A stretch of 39,797 nucleotides of DNA from Pseudomonadota bacterium (GTDB taxonomy: Bacteria > Pseudomonadota > Gammaproteobacteria > Burkholderiales > Burkholderiaceae_C), in the NCBI GenBank assembly GCA_018240325.1, contig JAFEFZ010000257.1, positions 1 to 39,797 on the forward strand, written 5' to 3'. A program made the translations under genes and the position numbers. Positions 1 through 7,383 of this stretch are shown one piece after another. Below the pieces are notes generated by a model, which was given only the letters and a program-made list of their open reading frames with translations, was not told the origin of the DNA and ran no database searches. Within the stretch, counting starts at the first letter, position 1. Each line of letters starts with the position of its first letter.

Positions 1-16
1 ATCGAAATACCGTCCC

Positions 17-61
17 GTGGACATGTGGACAGGTCGGCAAGCGACCTGCCCACATGCCCAC
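17..61. repeat. Strong 20-bp inverted repeat (hairpin) at the window edge
   Basis: Positions 17-36 and 42-61 form 20-base arms around a 5-base loop (gcaag). Eighteen of 20 positions pair. The two mismatches are A opposite C on the plus strand, so in a minus-strand transcript they become G-U wobbles and the stem is continuous. In that direction it is followed by a short U-containing stretch (positions 1-10), so it could terminate a minus-strand gene lying to the right, though none is seen in 1-455. It could also be the edge of a mobile-element remnant; positions 80-125 look unlike the neighbouring DNA. The role is unknown. Confidence 0.6.
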
Positions 62-455
62 CGGACTCCAGCTACGAGGGGGGTCATTGTCAATGTTGCG
101 TTCCACACGAAACGACGAGGGGCCGGTGGTGTCCATGCCTTCGCCCTCGGTTCGTCTGTTGCCGGCGGCCGGGGCCGCGCCCTGCCCGGTTCCCGCGGCG
201 CCCGGGTGTCGCCCGGATGCCTGCCGCCGCTGCTGCGCGGCCGCCCGGCTCCAGGCCGCGCGGCCATGACGCAGTGTGCCCGACACCGGCGGCTGCGGCG
301 CATCCGCGCGTCCGTGGGCGGCGGCGCCGCGCAGCCCGCGGCTCCCGCGGGCCGCTGCGGCCCGCAGGCGCGGCGGCGGCGCCTGCGCGCAGCGGTGCCG
401 ACCTGCCTAAGATCGCGGTACGCAACGGCCCCCACCGGCCCGCAACCGTCGTGTC
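62..455. other. Intergenic stretch without a recognised gene
   Basis: No open frame here resembles a protein family, and the frames that stay open do so because stop codons are rare in GC-rich DNA. Around 90-125 the composition is lower in GC than nearby. There is a small perfect GC-rich hairpin at 334-341/345-352. Part of this stretch must carry the leader of the gene at 456, but no convincing promoter was found. Confidence 0.5.
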
Positions 456-1706
456 ATGGCGATGCCAGCTTCCGAAGCCCGCGCCCGGCCTGTGCCGGCC
501 GCCGGCTTCTTTGCCGGCCTGCCGCCGCTGGCGAGCCAGCAGGCCACCTTCGACGACGCCGCGTACCGCAGCGCACCCGACGACTGGGCGCTCGCGGTCA
601 CCGACATCGTCGGCTCGACGCGGGCCATCGCCGCCGGCCGCCACAAGACGGTGAACTTCGCCGCCGCGATGGCCATCGGCGCGGCCAAGAACCTGTGCGC
701 GCCCGAGCCGATCCCGTTCCTGTTCGGCGGCGACGGCGCAGTGCTGATGGTGCCGCCGCAACACGCGGCCGCGATGCGCCAGGCGCTCGCGCGCGTGCGC
801 GGCGCGGCGCGGCGCGACCATGGCCTGGAGTTGCGCGTGGGCATCGCACCCGTGGCCGAGCTGCGCCGCTGCGGCGCAGACCTGCGCGTCGCGCGCTTCG
901 AGCCGACGCCGGGCAACCACTTCGGCGTCTTCGCCGGCGGCGGCGTCGGCGTGCTCGAGGATGCGATCCGCGGCCGCGCGTGGCCGCAGCTGGCCGCGCT
1001 GGCGGCGGTGCCCGAGGCGCTCGACGACGGCGTGGCGGCCGACCTGAGCGGCCTGTCGTGCCGCTGGGCGCCGCTGCACTCGCACAACGGCAAGATGCTG
1101 ACGCTGATCGTGCACGGCGCGCCGCGCCCGGGCGAGATCCATGCCGAGGTGCTGCGCCTGGCCGCGAAGGCGGGCGACGCCCGGCCCGCCGGCCTGCACA
1201 ACCTGCGCGCACCCTGGCCGCCCGCGGCCTTCATGCTCGAGGTGCGTGCGCGCGCCCGCGGCGGCTCGTTGCTGCTGTGGGCGCTGCGCGTCGCGGCCGA
1301 GACGCTGCTCGGCTCGCTGCTGTTCGCCACCGGGCTGAAGGCCGGCCGCTTCGACCCCGGGCGCTACCGCGCCGAGATCGCCGCCAACACCGACTTCTGC
1401 AAGCACGACGCCACGCTGTGCATGGTGCTCGACTGCGCGCTCGACGCGGTCGAGCCGGTGCAGCGCCTGCTGGCGCGGCGCGCAGCGGCCGAGGGCTTCG
1501 AGTGGGGCGCGCAGGTGTCGGCCACGGCGCTGATGACCTGCCTGGTCAGCGCCGCCGCCGAGGGCCTGCACGTGCACTTCATCGACGGCGGCGACGGCGG
1601 CTATACCGAGGCGGCCACGCGGATGAAGGCCGCGCGCGCGGCGGCGGGCGGATCGGACGCAGCCGCCGTGTTGGGGGAAGCGCCGGGCCGCCTGCGAGCT
1701 TCCTGA
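456..1706 (+). CDS. DUF3095 family protein with nucleotide-cyclase-like N-terminus
   Basis: The 416-residue protein matches the pattern of the DUF3095 family, whose function is not established. Near residues 46-55 it has AVTDIVGST, which resembles the first metal-binding motif of class III nucleotidyl cyclases. About 45 residues later comes FLFGGDGAV, which resembles the second metal-binding Asp region. The C-terminal half has the segment HFIDGGDGGYTEA near residues 370-385. There is no signal peptide or membrane segment, so it should be cytoplasmic. The ATG at 456 lacks a strong Shine-Dalgarno sequence, so the start is less certain than the frame. It stands alone and converges on the next gene. 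Cyclase activity is inferred from motif resemblance only. Confidence 0.75.
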   Translation: MAMPASEARARPVPAAGFFAGLPPLASQQATFDDAAYRSAPDDWALAVTDIVGSTRAIAAGRHKTVNFAAAMAIGAAKNLCAPEPIPFLFGGDGAVLMVPPQHAAAMRQALARVRGAARRDHGLELRVGIAPVAELRRCGADLRVARFEPTPGNHFGVFAGGGVGVLEDAIRGRAWPQLAALAAVPEALDDGVAADLSGLSCRWAPLHSHNGKMLTLIVHGAPRPGEIHAEVLRLAAKAGDARPAGLHNLRAPWPPAAFMLEVRARARGGSLLLWALRVAAETLLGSLLFATGLKAGRFDPGRYRAEIAANTDFCKHDATLCMVLDCALDAVEPVQRLLARRAAAEGFEWGAQVSATALMTCLVSAAAEGLHVHFIDGGDGGYTEAATRMKAARAAAGGSDAAAVLGEAPGRLRAS

Positions 1707-1750
1707 CGCCGGCGCGCGCAGGCGGGGCGCGGCCCGACCCCGGGGCGCCT

Positions 1751-2386
1751 TCAGCCGCCGGCTTCGGCCGCCAGCCGGCGCAGCGCCTGCTCGAACACTT
1801 CGGGCGGCTGGCCGCCCTGGATCAGGTGCCGCCCGTCGATTACCACCGACGGCACCGCGCTGATGCCCAGGCCGCGCCAGTGCGCCTCGGCGGCGCGCAC
1901 CTCGGCGGCGTAGTCGCCGCCGCGCACCACGGCACGGGCGCGCTCGGCGTCGAGCCCGGCTTGGCGCGCGCAGTCCACCAGCACCGCCTCGTCGCCCGGG
2001 TCGAGGCCCCGCGTGTGGTAGGCGGCCAGCAGCGCGTGCTTCAGTTCGCGCTGGCGGCCTTCCAGGCCGGCCCAGTGCAACAGCCGATGCGCGTCGAAGG
2101 TGTTCCAGATGCGCGTGCGCTCGCCGAACGCGAATCCCAGTTCGGCGCCGCGCTCGCGCAGCATCTGCTGCGTCGCCGCCAGCCGCTCGGGCGCTGCGCC
2201 GTACTTGCGGCGCAGATGCTCGGCCAGGTCCTCGCCCTCGGGCGGCATGTCGGGGTTGAGCTCGAAGGGCTGGAAGCGCAGTTCGACCGGAATCTCCGGT
2301 CCGATGCGGCGCAGCGCCGCTTCCAGCGCCGCGAGCCCGATCGCGCACCACGGGCAGGCCACGTCGGAGACGAAGTCGATCTTCAT
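1751..2386 (-). CDS. DsbA family oxidoreductase, FrnE-like
   Basis: This 211-residue thioredoxin-fold protein belongs to the DsbA/FrnE (2-hydroxychromene-2-carboxylate isomerase-like) group. The redox motif CPWC is at residues 11-14, directly after the first beta strand. The conserved cis-proline loop is visible as SAVPS at about 176-180. There is no signal peptide, so it is a cytoplasmic dithiol/disulfide oxidoreductase of unknown substrate. I chose the ATG at 2386 because an AGGAGG-type ribosome-binding site lies just upstream; the frame is open further back but without such support. It converges with the DUF3095 gene, and its start lies 40 bp from the end of the gene at 2430. Confidence 0.85.
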   Translation of the reverse strand: MKIDFVSDVACPWCAIGLAALEAALRRIGPEIPVELRFQPFELNPDMPPEGEDLAEHLRRKYGAAPERLAATQQMLRERGAELGFAFGERTRIWNTFDAHRLLHWAGLEGRQRELKHALLAAYHTRGLDPGDEAVLVDCARQAGLDAERARAVVRGGDYAAEVRAAEAHWRGLGISAVPSVVIDGRHLIQGGQPPEVFEQALRRLAAEAGG

Positions 2387-2429
2387 GCGCGCCCCCTCCT
2401 GCGGCCCATCGTCGTGCCGGCCCATCGTA

Positions 2430-2891
2430 TCAGCGCGCCGCCGGTTGCCCGCGCGGCCGCAGCCGCCCGCTGAGCTTCATCCCGTCGCGGATGTTCAGCC
2501 CCATCAGCGCGAGGTTCACTGCGCCGGCGGCCAGCTCCAGCGCCTGCACGCCGACGAACAGCGCGCCGAAGTCGCCCGCCGCCGCGAGCCGGGCGAGCAC
2601 GATCGCGCTCGGCAGCAGCACCAGCAGGCCGTTGGCGGCGATCAGCGGCATGCGCCGCCGCTTGGCCTGCACCAGCCGGCCGCCGCGCGCGCGCGCCAGC
2701 GCGAAGCCGCTGGCGCCGGTGGCGGCGATCGCCGGCACCAGGATGAACAGCCCCGGCATCACGATCAGCCGCTTGAGCTGCGCGATCGCGGCGGGCGAGC
2801 CGGCGAGCTCGACGACGACCGTGCTCGTGAAGAAGACGGCGATGGTCAGCGCGGCGAGCATGCCGGCAATGCGATGGACGATGGTCGGCAC
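2430..2891 (-). CDS. Small four-helix integral membrane protein, function unknown
   Basis: The 153-residue protein starts at a GTG preceded by a GGGAGGG ribosome-binding site. It has about four hydrophobic segments, near residues 8-30, 42-66, 80-102 and 108-135, with a basic loop (QAKRRRMP) between the second and third. The C-terminal NLALMGLNIRDG segment looks conserved in uncharacterised betaproteobacterial membrane proteins, as far as I recall. It has no enzyme motif. It is transcribed divergently from the LysR gene at 3036, and the gap carries a strong inverted repeat, so it is the most likely target of that regulator. Confidence 0.7.
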   Translation of the reverse strand: MPTIVHRIAGMLAALTIAVFFTSTVVVELAGSPAAIAQLKRLIVMPGLFILVPAIAATGASGFALARARGGRLVQAKRRRMPLIAANGLLVLLPSAIVLARLAAAGDFGALFVGVQALELAAGAVNLALMGLNIRDGMKLSGRLRPRGQPAAR

Positions 2892-2984
2892 GATACCCTC
2901 CCGGATCCGGCGACACGGGATGCGGCGCCGGTGCCGGCACTGTAGGCAGCGCCCGTTGGGCCGCATAGCCCGGCGGCGGCGACG

Positions 2985-3009
2985 GATTGTCGGCGCCGGG
3001 CCGACAATC
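2985..3009. promoter_or_regulatory. Inverted-repeat operator, probable LysR-type binding site
   Basis: Perfect 10-bp arms (GATTGTCGGC at 2985-2994 and its complement at 3000-3009) flank a 5-base centre in the gap between two divergent genes. The inner part fits the loose T-N11-A pattern of LysR-type regulator boxes. It ends 26 bp before the LysR start at 3036 and lies about 95 bp before the membrane protein start, which is the usual arrangement for autoregulation plus control of the divergent gene. Confidence 0.6.
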
Positions 3010-3035
3010 ATCCGGGCAACGGCAGGAGCAGCGCG

Positions 3036-3938
3036 ATGGACCGGATCGAGGCGATGCGCGCCTTCGTGCAGGTGGTGGACAGCGGCAGCTTCACGCAGGC
3101 GGCGCTGGCGCTGGGGCGGCACAAGGCGACGATCAGCGACCAGGTGAAGCAGCTGGAGGCCCGGCTCGGCGTGCGGCTGCTGGTGCGCACCACGCGCACC
3201 GTCACCCCCACCGCCGAAGGCCTGGCCTATCGCGCAAGGGCCGCCGCGATCCTGCAGCAGCTGGACGAGGCCGAGGCCGGGCTGCGCCGCAGCGGCCCGT
3301 CGCCGGCCGGGCGGCTGCGGGTCGAGGTGCCGGTCGCGCTCGGCCGGCTGGTGCTGATGCCCGAGGTGCGCAGCTTCCTCGAGCAGTACCCGCGCATCGA
3401 GCTCGATCTCGGCTGCTCCGACCGCAGCGCCGACCTGGTGCGCGAGGGCATCGACTGCGCGCTGCGCGGCGGCGACCTGCCCGATTCCGGGCTGGTCGGC
3501 CGGCGCATCGGCGCGGTGCCCTTCGTGCTGTGCGCGGCGCCGCGCTACGCCGACGCTCACGGCCTGCCGGCGCAGCCGCAGGACCTGGCCGCGCACCGCC
3601 GCGTGGGCTACCGCGCGCCGGCGCGGCGCGCGCTGCCCGACGTGGTGCTGCAGCGCGGCGGCCGGCAGGTCGCGGTGCCGGTGCCGGCGCGGCTGGTCAC
3701 CAACGACAGCGGCGCGGTGCTGGCCGCCGGGCTCGACGGCCTGGGCATCGTGCAGATCGCCGAGTTCGTCGCCGCCCACCACCTGGCCAGCGGCGCGCTG
3801 CTGCGCGTGCTGCCGGCCTGGCAGTGCCCGGCACTGCCGCTGCACCTGCTGACCCCGGGCACACGCCACCGCCCGGCGCGGGTGCAGGTGTTCATCGATT
3901 GGGTGCAAGGCGTGCTGGCGCGCAGGCTGGTCGGCTGA
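3036..3938 (+). CDS. LysR family transcriptional regulator
   Basis: The 300-residue length and layout are typical of LysR-type regulators. A winged helix-turn-helix covers about residues 1-60, with the family pattern FVQVVDSGSFTQAALALG followed by VKQLEARLGVRLLVR. A periplasmic-binding-protein-like effector domain covers about 90-295. The group resembles the many Burkholderiales regulators that control a divergent neighbour. A GGCAGGAG-like ribosome-binding site precedes the ATG. The likely targets are itself and the membrane protein gene at 2430-2891, through the inverted repeat at 2985-3009. The effector cannot be told from sequence. Confidence 0.92.
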   Translation: MDRIEAMRAFVQVVDSGSFTQAALALGRHKATISDQVKQLEARLGVRLLVRTTRTVTPTAEGLAYRARAAAILQQLDEAEAGLRRSGPSPAGRLRVEVPVALGRLVLMPEVRSFLEQYPRIELDLGCSDRSADLVREGIDCALRGGDLPDSGLVGRRIGAVPFVLCAAPRYADAHGLPAQPQDLAAHRRVGYRAPARRALPDVVLQRGGRQVAVPVPARLVTNDSGAVLAAGLDGLGIVQIAEFVAAHHLASGALLRVLPAWQCPALPLHLLTPGTRHRPARVQVFIDWVQGVLARRLVG

Positions 3939-3972
3939 GGGCGCCCCCAGGCGGCGGCAAAGGCCCGCCGCC

Positions 3973-4015
3973 CCCCGAGGGTATGAGTCAACTCGGGGCG
4001 GCCCTTCGTTGACTC
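3973..4015. terminator. Two overlapping, mutually exclusive hairpins between convergent genes
   Basis: CCCCGAG at 3973-3979 can pair with 3992-3998, and GAGTCAA at 3985-3991 can pair with 4009-4015. The first hairpin's loop contains the second hairpin's left arm, so the folds compete. The position between the ends of the LysR gene and the GGDEF-EAL gene fits a bidirectional terminator, but there is no U tract on either strand. Confidence 0.35.
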
Positions 4016-4023
4016 GCGCCCCG

Positions 4024-6687
4024 TCAGCGCGCCGAGGGCCGGTGCCCTTGCAGCAGCGCGGCAAACTGCTGCGGCACCAGCGGCTTGCTGAAGTGGTAGC
4101 CCTGCATCTGGTCGCAGCCCTGCTCGCGCAGCAGCGCCATCTGGTCGCCGCTCTCGACGCCTTCGGCCACCACGGTCAGGCTGAGCTTGCGCCCGAGCAG
4201 GATGATCGCCTCGGTGATCGCCTTGTCGTCGGGGTTGTGGGCGATGTCGCGCACGAACGAGCGGTCGACCTTGAGCGTGTCGATCGGGAAGCGCCGCAGC
4301 TGCGCCAGCGACGAGTAGCCGGTGCCGAAGTCGTCGATCGCCAGGCTCACGCCCAGCGCCTTGATCTGCCGCAGCAGGCCGATCGCGCGCTCGGCGTCGC
4401 TCATGATCATGCCTTCGGTGATCTCCAGCTCGAGGCAGCCCGGCTCGAGCCCGGTGTCGGCGAGCACGGCGCCGATGTCGGCCACCAGGTTCGGGTCGGT
4501 GAACTGCCGCGGCGACAGGTTCACCGCCATCGCCACCGCGGGCAGGCCGGCGCGCTGCCAGGCCACGCTCTGCGCGCAGGCCTCGCGCAGCACCCACTTG
4601 CCGATCGGCACGATCAGGCCGGTCTCCTCGGCGATCGGGATGAACTGCGCCGGCGCCACGCTGCCCAGCTCGGCGTTGTGCCAGCGCAGCAGCGCCTCGA
4701 CGCCGACGATGCGCTCGGTCGCCAGCTCGAGCTTGGCCTGGTAGTGCAGCGAGAACTCCTGCCGCTCGAGCGCCAGGCGCAGCTGCTGCTCGATCGACAG
4801 CCGCTGCATCGCGCGCGTGCGCGACGCCGCGTCGTACAGCTGCCAGGTGTTCTTGCCGGCCTCCTTGGCCAGGTACATCGCGAGGTCGGCGTTCTTCAGC
4901 AGCGTCGCCTCGTCGCCGGCGTCCTGCGGGAAGCGGGCGATGCCGATGCTGGCGGTCACGCGCAGCTCGTGGCGGCCGAGCATCAGCGGCTGCATCAGCG
5001 CCTTGAGCACCTTGCGCGCCGCGGCGGCCGCGGCTTCGGGCGCATCGGCGCCGCCGAGCAGCGCGACGAACTCGTCGCCGGCCAGGCGCGCGACGACGTC
5101 GCTCGCGCGCAGCGTCGCCTTCAGCCGCGCCGCGGTCTCGCGCAGCAGCCGGTCGCCGGCCTCGTGACCGAGCGAATCGTTGATCGTCTTGAAGCGGTCG
5201 AGGTCGATGAACAGCACCGCGAAGCCGCGGGCGTGCCGCCGCGCCGACTCGATCGAGTGCGCGAGGACGTGGCCGAACATCGCCCGGTTGGGCAGCCCGG
5301 TCAGGTCGTCGTGCATCGCGAGCCAGCGGATCCGCTCCTCGGCCTCGCGGCGCTCGGTGATGTCGCTGGCGACGCCGTGCCAGCGCACGAAGCTGCCGTC
5401 GGCCGCGGCCACCGGCTCGCCGCTCAGGCTCAGGCAGATGCTGCGCCCGCCCAGCTCGCCGCGCAGCACCAGGTCGCGGAAGGGCGCGGGCTGCGCGAGC
5501 ATCGCCTCCCACGCCGGCCAGCCGGCCTCGGGCTCCAGGCCGAGCGCGCGCGGCTGCCGGCCGACGAGCGCGTCGAGCCCCGCGATCGAGCGGCCCTCGA
5601 GGCGGGTGCAGCGCCCCTGCGCGTCGAGCTCCCAGTACCAGTCGGACGACAGCGCCGTCAGCGCGCGGAAGCGCTCCTCGCTCGCGCGCAGCACGCACTC
5701 GGCCTGCTTGCGCAGCAGGAACTGCCCGACCTGGCTGCCGATCAGCCGCATCGCCTGCGCCAGCCGCTCGTCGGGGCGGCGGATCGTCTGGCTCGAGAAC
5801 GCGAACACGCCGCAGACTTCGTCGTTGGCGCCCACCGCCGGGAACAGCAGCGCGCTCTTCAGCCTTGCCTGGCGCACCAGTTCCTGCCGCACCAGGCCGG
5901 CGTCGGCGGCGATGTCGTCCACCCACAGCGGCTCGCGCGCCGCCCACACCCGGCCGACCAGGCCCACGCCCGGCGGGAACTGGGTCGCCTCGGAGCGCGT
6001 GAACAGCGCGCGCGTCGCCGGCGGCAGACGGTCCCAGCGCGCCGCGAAGCGCATCGCCTGCGCCGGCGCGTCGAGCGCCCAGTACTCGCCGCAGGCCCAG
6101 CCTTCGGCCTCGCACAGCTCGCGCAGCACCATGCGCAGGCCGTCGGCCACGGTCGGCGCATCGGCCAGCCCGCGCGTGACGCCGTGTTCGATGCGCAACA
6201 GCCGCTCGGCGCGGCGCTGCGCGGTGCGGTCGCTCGCCACCCCGACGCAGCCGCGCCAGTCGCCGAGCGCGTCGAACACCGGCATGCCGTTCAGGCTCAG
6301 GTGGCGCACGTCGCCGCCGCCGGTGTGGAACAGCAGATCGAAATCCCGGAACGGCTGGCGCGTGGCCAGCAGCGCACGCCAGGCGCTCCAGTCGCCGCCG
6401 GGCGGGTGCAGCGCCGCACCCGGCTGGCCGGGCAACTGCCGCAGGCGCGCGGCATCGGCGCTGCGCGCCGACCAGCTGAAGTGCAGCTGGGCGTCGTGCT
6501 CCCAGGTCCAGTCGGCGGCCAGACGGATCAGGCGGCCGAGCAGGGCCGTCTGATCGTCCGGCGCGCGCGCGCCGAATACCGCCGGCGCCGGCCGGACCGG
6601 CACCCGGGCGGGCGCCAGCGGCGGCAGGCCGAGGTCCAGGTCGCCGAGCGGCGCGGGAAAGGTGTCCAGGAAGGCGGGGCGGTCCAT
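4024..6687 (-). CDS. Cyclic-di-GMP turnover protein, PAS-GAF-PAS-GGDEF-EAL
   Basis: The 887-residue protein has no membrane segment. It reads as a PAS-like region (about 35-150), a GAF region (about 160-320), a second PAS with a PAC tail (about 340-455), GGDEF (about 455-620) and EAL (about 640-880). The diguanylate cyclase signature is AGDEF near residue 535, a variant usually still active. A RxxD product-inhibition site (RASD) sits five residues before it. The phosphodiesterase part keeps GVEALLRW, DDFGTGYSSL, KVDRSF and AEGVE, so it is probably active. Both cyclic-di-GMP synthesis and breakdown are possible. I chose the ATG at 6687; a start 23 codons upstream is possible. The signal sensed is unknown. 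Confidence 0.9.
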   Translation of the reverse strand: MDRPAFLDTFPAPLGDLDLGLPPLAPARVPVRPAPAVFGARAPDDQTALLGRLIRLAADWTWEHDAQLHFSWSARSADAARLRQLPGQPGAALHPPGGDWSAWRALLATRQPFRDFDLLFHTGGGDVRHLSLNGMPVFDALGDWRGCVGVASDRTAQRRAERLLRIEHGVTRGLADAPTVADGLRMVLRELCEAEGWACGEYWALDAPAQAMRFAARWDRLPPATRALFTRSEATQFPPGVGLVGRVWAAREPLWVDDIAADAGLVRQELVRQARLKSALLFPAVGANDEVCGVFAFSSQTIRRPDERLAQAMRLIGSQVGQFLLRKQAECVLRASEERFRALTALSSDWYWELDAQGRCTRLEGRSIAGLDALVGRQPRALGLEPEAGWPAWEAMLAQPAPFRDLVLRGELGGRSICLSLSGEPVAAADGSFVRWHGVASDITERREAEERIRWLAMHDDLTGLPNRAMFGHVLAHSIESARRHARGFAVLFIDLDRFKTINDSLGHEAGDRLLRETAARLKATLRASDVVARLAGDEFVALLGGADAPEAAAAAARKVLKALMQPLMLGRHELRVTASIGIARFPQDAGDEATLLKNADLAMYLAKEAGKNTWQLYDAASRTRAMQRLSIEQQLRLALERQEFSLHYQAKLELATERIVGVEALLRWHNAELGSVAPAQFIPIAEETGLIVPIGKWVLREACAQSVAWQRAGLPAVAMAVNLSPRQFTDPNLVADIGAVLADTGLEPGCLELEITEGMIMSDAERAIGLLRQIKALGVSLAIDDFGTGYSSLAQLRRFPIDTLKVDRSFVRDIAHNPDDKAITEAIILLGRKLSLTVVAEGVESGDQMALLREQGCDQMQGYHFSKPLVPQQFAALLQGHRPSAR

Positions 6688-6824
6688 CGGCCGGGATTCG
6701 GCATGGCCGGCCCTGCCTTGAGCCGCGCACCGACCCGTGGCCGCGGCCGCAGGCAACGATGCAAACTAGTTGGCACCTTGCGGCGCCGGCGCCCGGTGCA
6801 GCCGGCACCGGCCGCGGCGCGCGC

Positions 6825-7328
6825 TCAGCGGGCGGGCGCAGCGGGCGCGAGCCGGCGCAGCAGGCCGTCGCACGCATCCTCGATCAGGTCGAGCACCTGC
6901 TCGAAGCCGGCCGGGCCGCCGTAGTACGGGTCGGGCACTTCGGCGGCGCGGTGCGCGCGGGCCCAGCCGGCCAGCAGCTGCAGCTTGCCGTGCCAGCGCG
7001 GCGCGCCGATCGCGCGCGCATCGTCGAGGTTGCGGCGGTCCATCACCAACAGCAGGTCGGCAAGCTCGAAGTCGGCAGCACGCAGCGGCCGCGCGCGCAG
7101 GTCGGCGATGTCCCAACCGCGGCGCAGCGCATGCGCGACCGCACGCTCGTCGGGCGGGCTGCCCTCGTGCCAGCCGTGGGTGGCGGCCGAATCGACCGTG
7201 ATCCGGCCGTCCAGCCCGGCGGCACGCAACTTGGCGCGCATCACGCCGTGCGCGGTCGGGCTGCGGCAGATGTTGCCCATGCACACGAACAGCAGCCGGC
7301 AGCCGCCATCGGCGCGCGCGCCGCCCAT
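6825..7328 (-). CDS. Low-molecular-weight protein tyrosine phosphatase
   Basis: The 167-residue protein carries the signature CMGNICRSP near its N-terminus (the C-x5-R-S P-loop of the family) and the C-terminal acid motif DPYYGG, which supplies the general-acid Asp. It would hydrolyse phosphotyrosine or related phosphoesters in the cytoplasm. The gene follows the PaaK-like ligase on the same strand. Two starts are possible: ATG at 7328, giving the usual family length, or ATG at 7373, only 11 bp past the stop of the upstream gene. Neither has a clear ribosome-binding site, so translation may be coupled to the upstream gene. No capsule or kinase gene is adjacent to suggest a partner. Confidence 0.88.
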   Translation of the reverse strand: MGGARADGGCRLLFVCMGNICRSPTAHGVMRAKLRAAGLDGRITVDSAATHGWHEGSPPDERAVAHALRRGWDIADLRARPLRAADFELADLLLVMDRRNLDDARAIGAPRWHGKLQLLAGWARAHRAAEVPDPYYGGPAGFEQVLDLIEDACDGLLRRLAPAAPAR

Positions 7329-7383
7329 CGCAGCCGGCAACGGCGGCCCTGATTCCTGCGCACCCGGGCTCATGGGGCGCGGC

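Noticed and set aside
334-352. A small hairpin with 8-bp arms
   Set aside because: Short GC palindromes are expected by chance at this composition, and it has no relation to a gene end.
3608-6877. A 1089-codon minus-strand frame across two genes
   Set aside because: It overlaps the GGDEF-EAL gene out of frame and runs antisense into the LysR gene, with no family match.
4009-6924. A 971-codon open frame on the plus strand opposite the GGDEF-EAL gene
   Set aside because: It is the antisense shadow of a gene with strong domain matches; stops are rare because of high GC and the protein is low-complexity.
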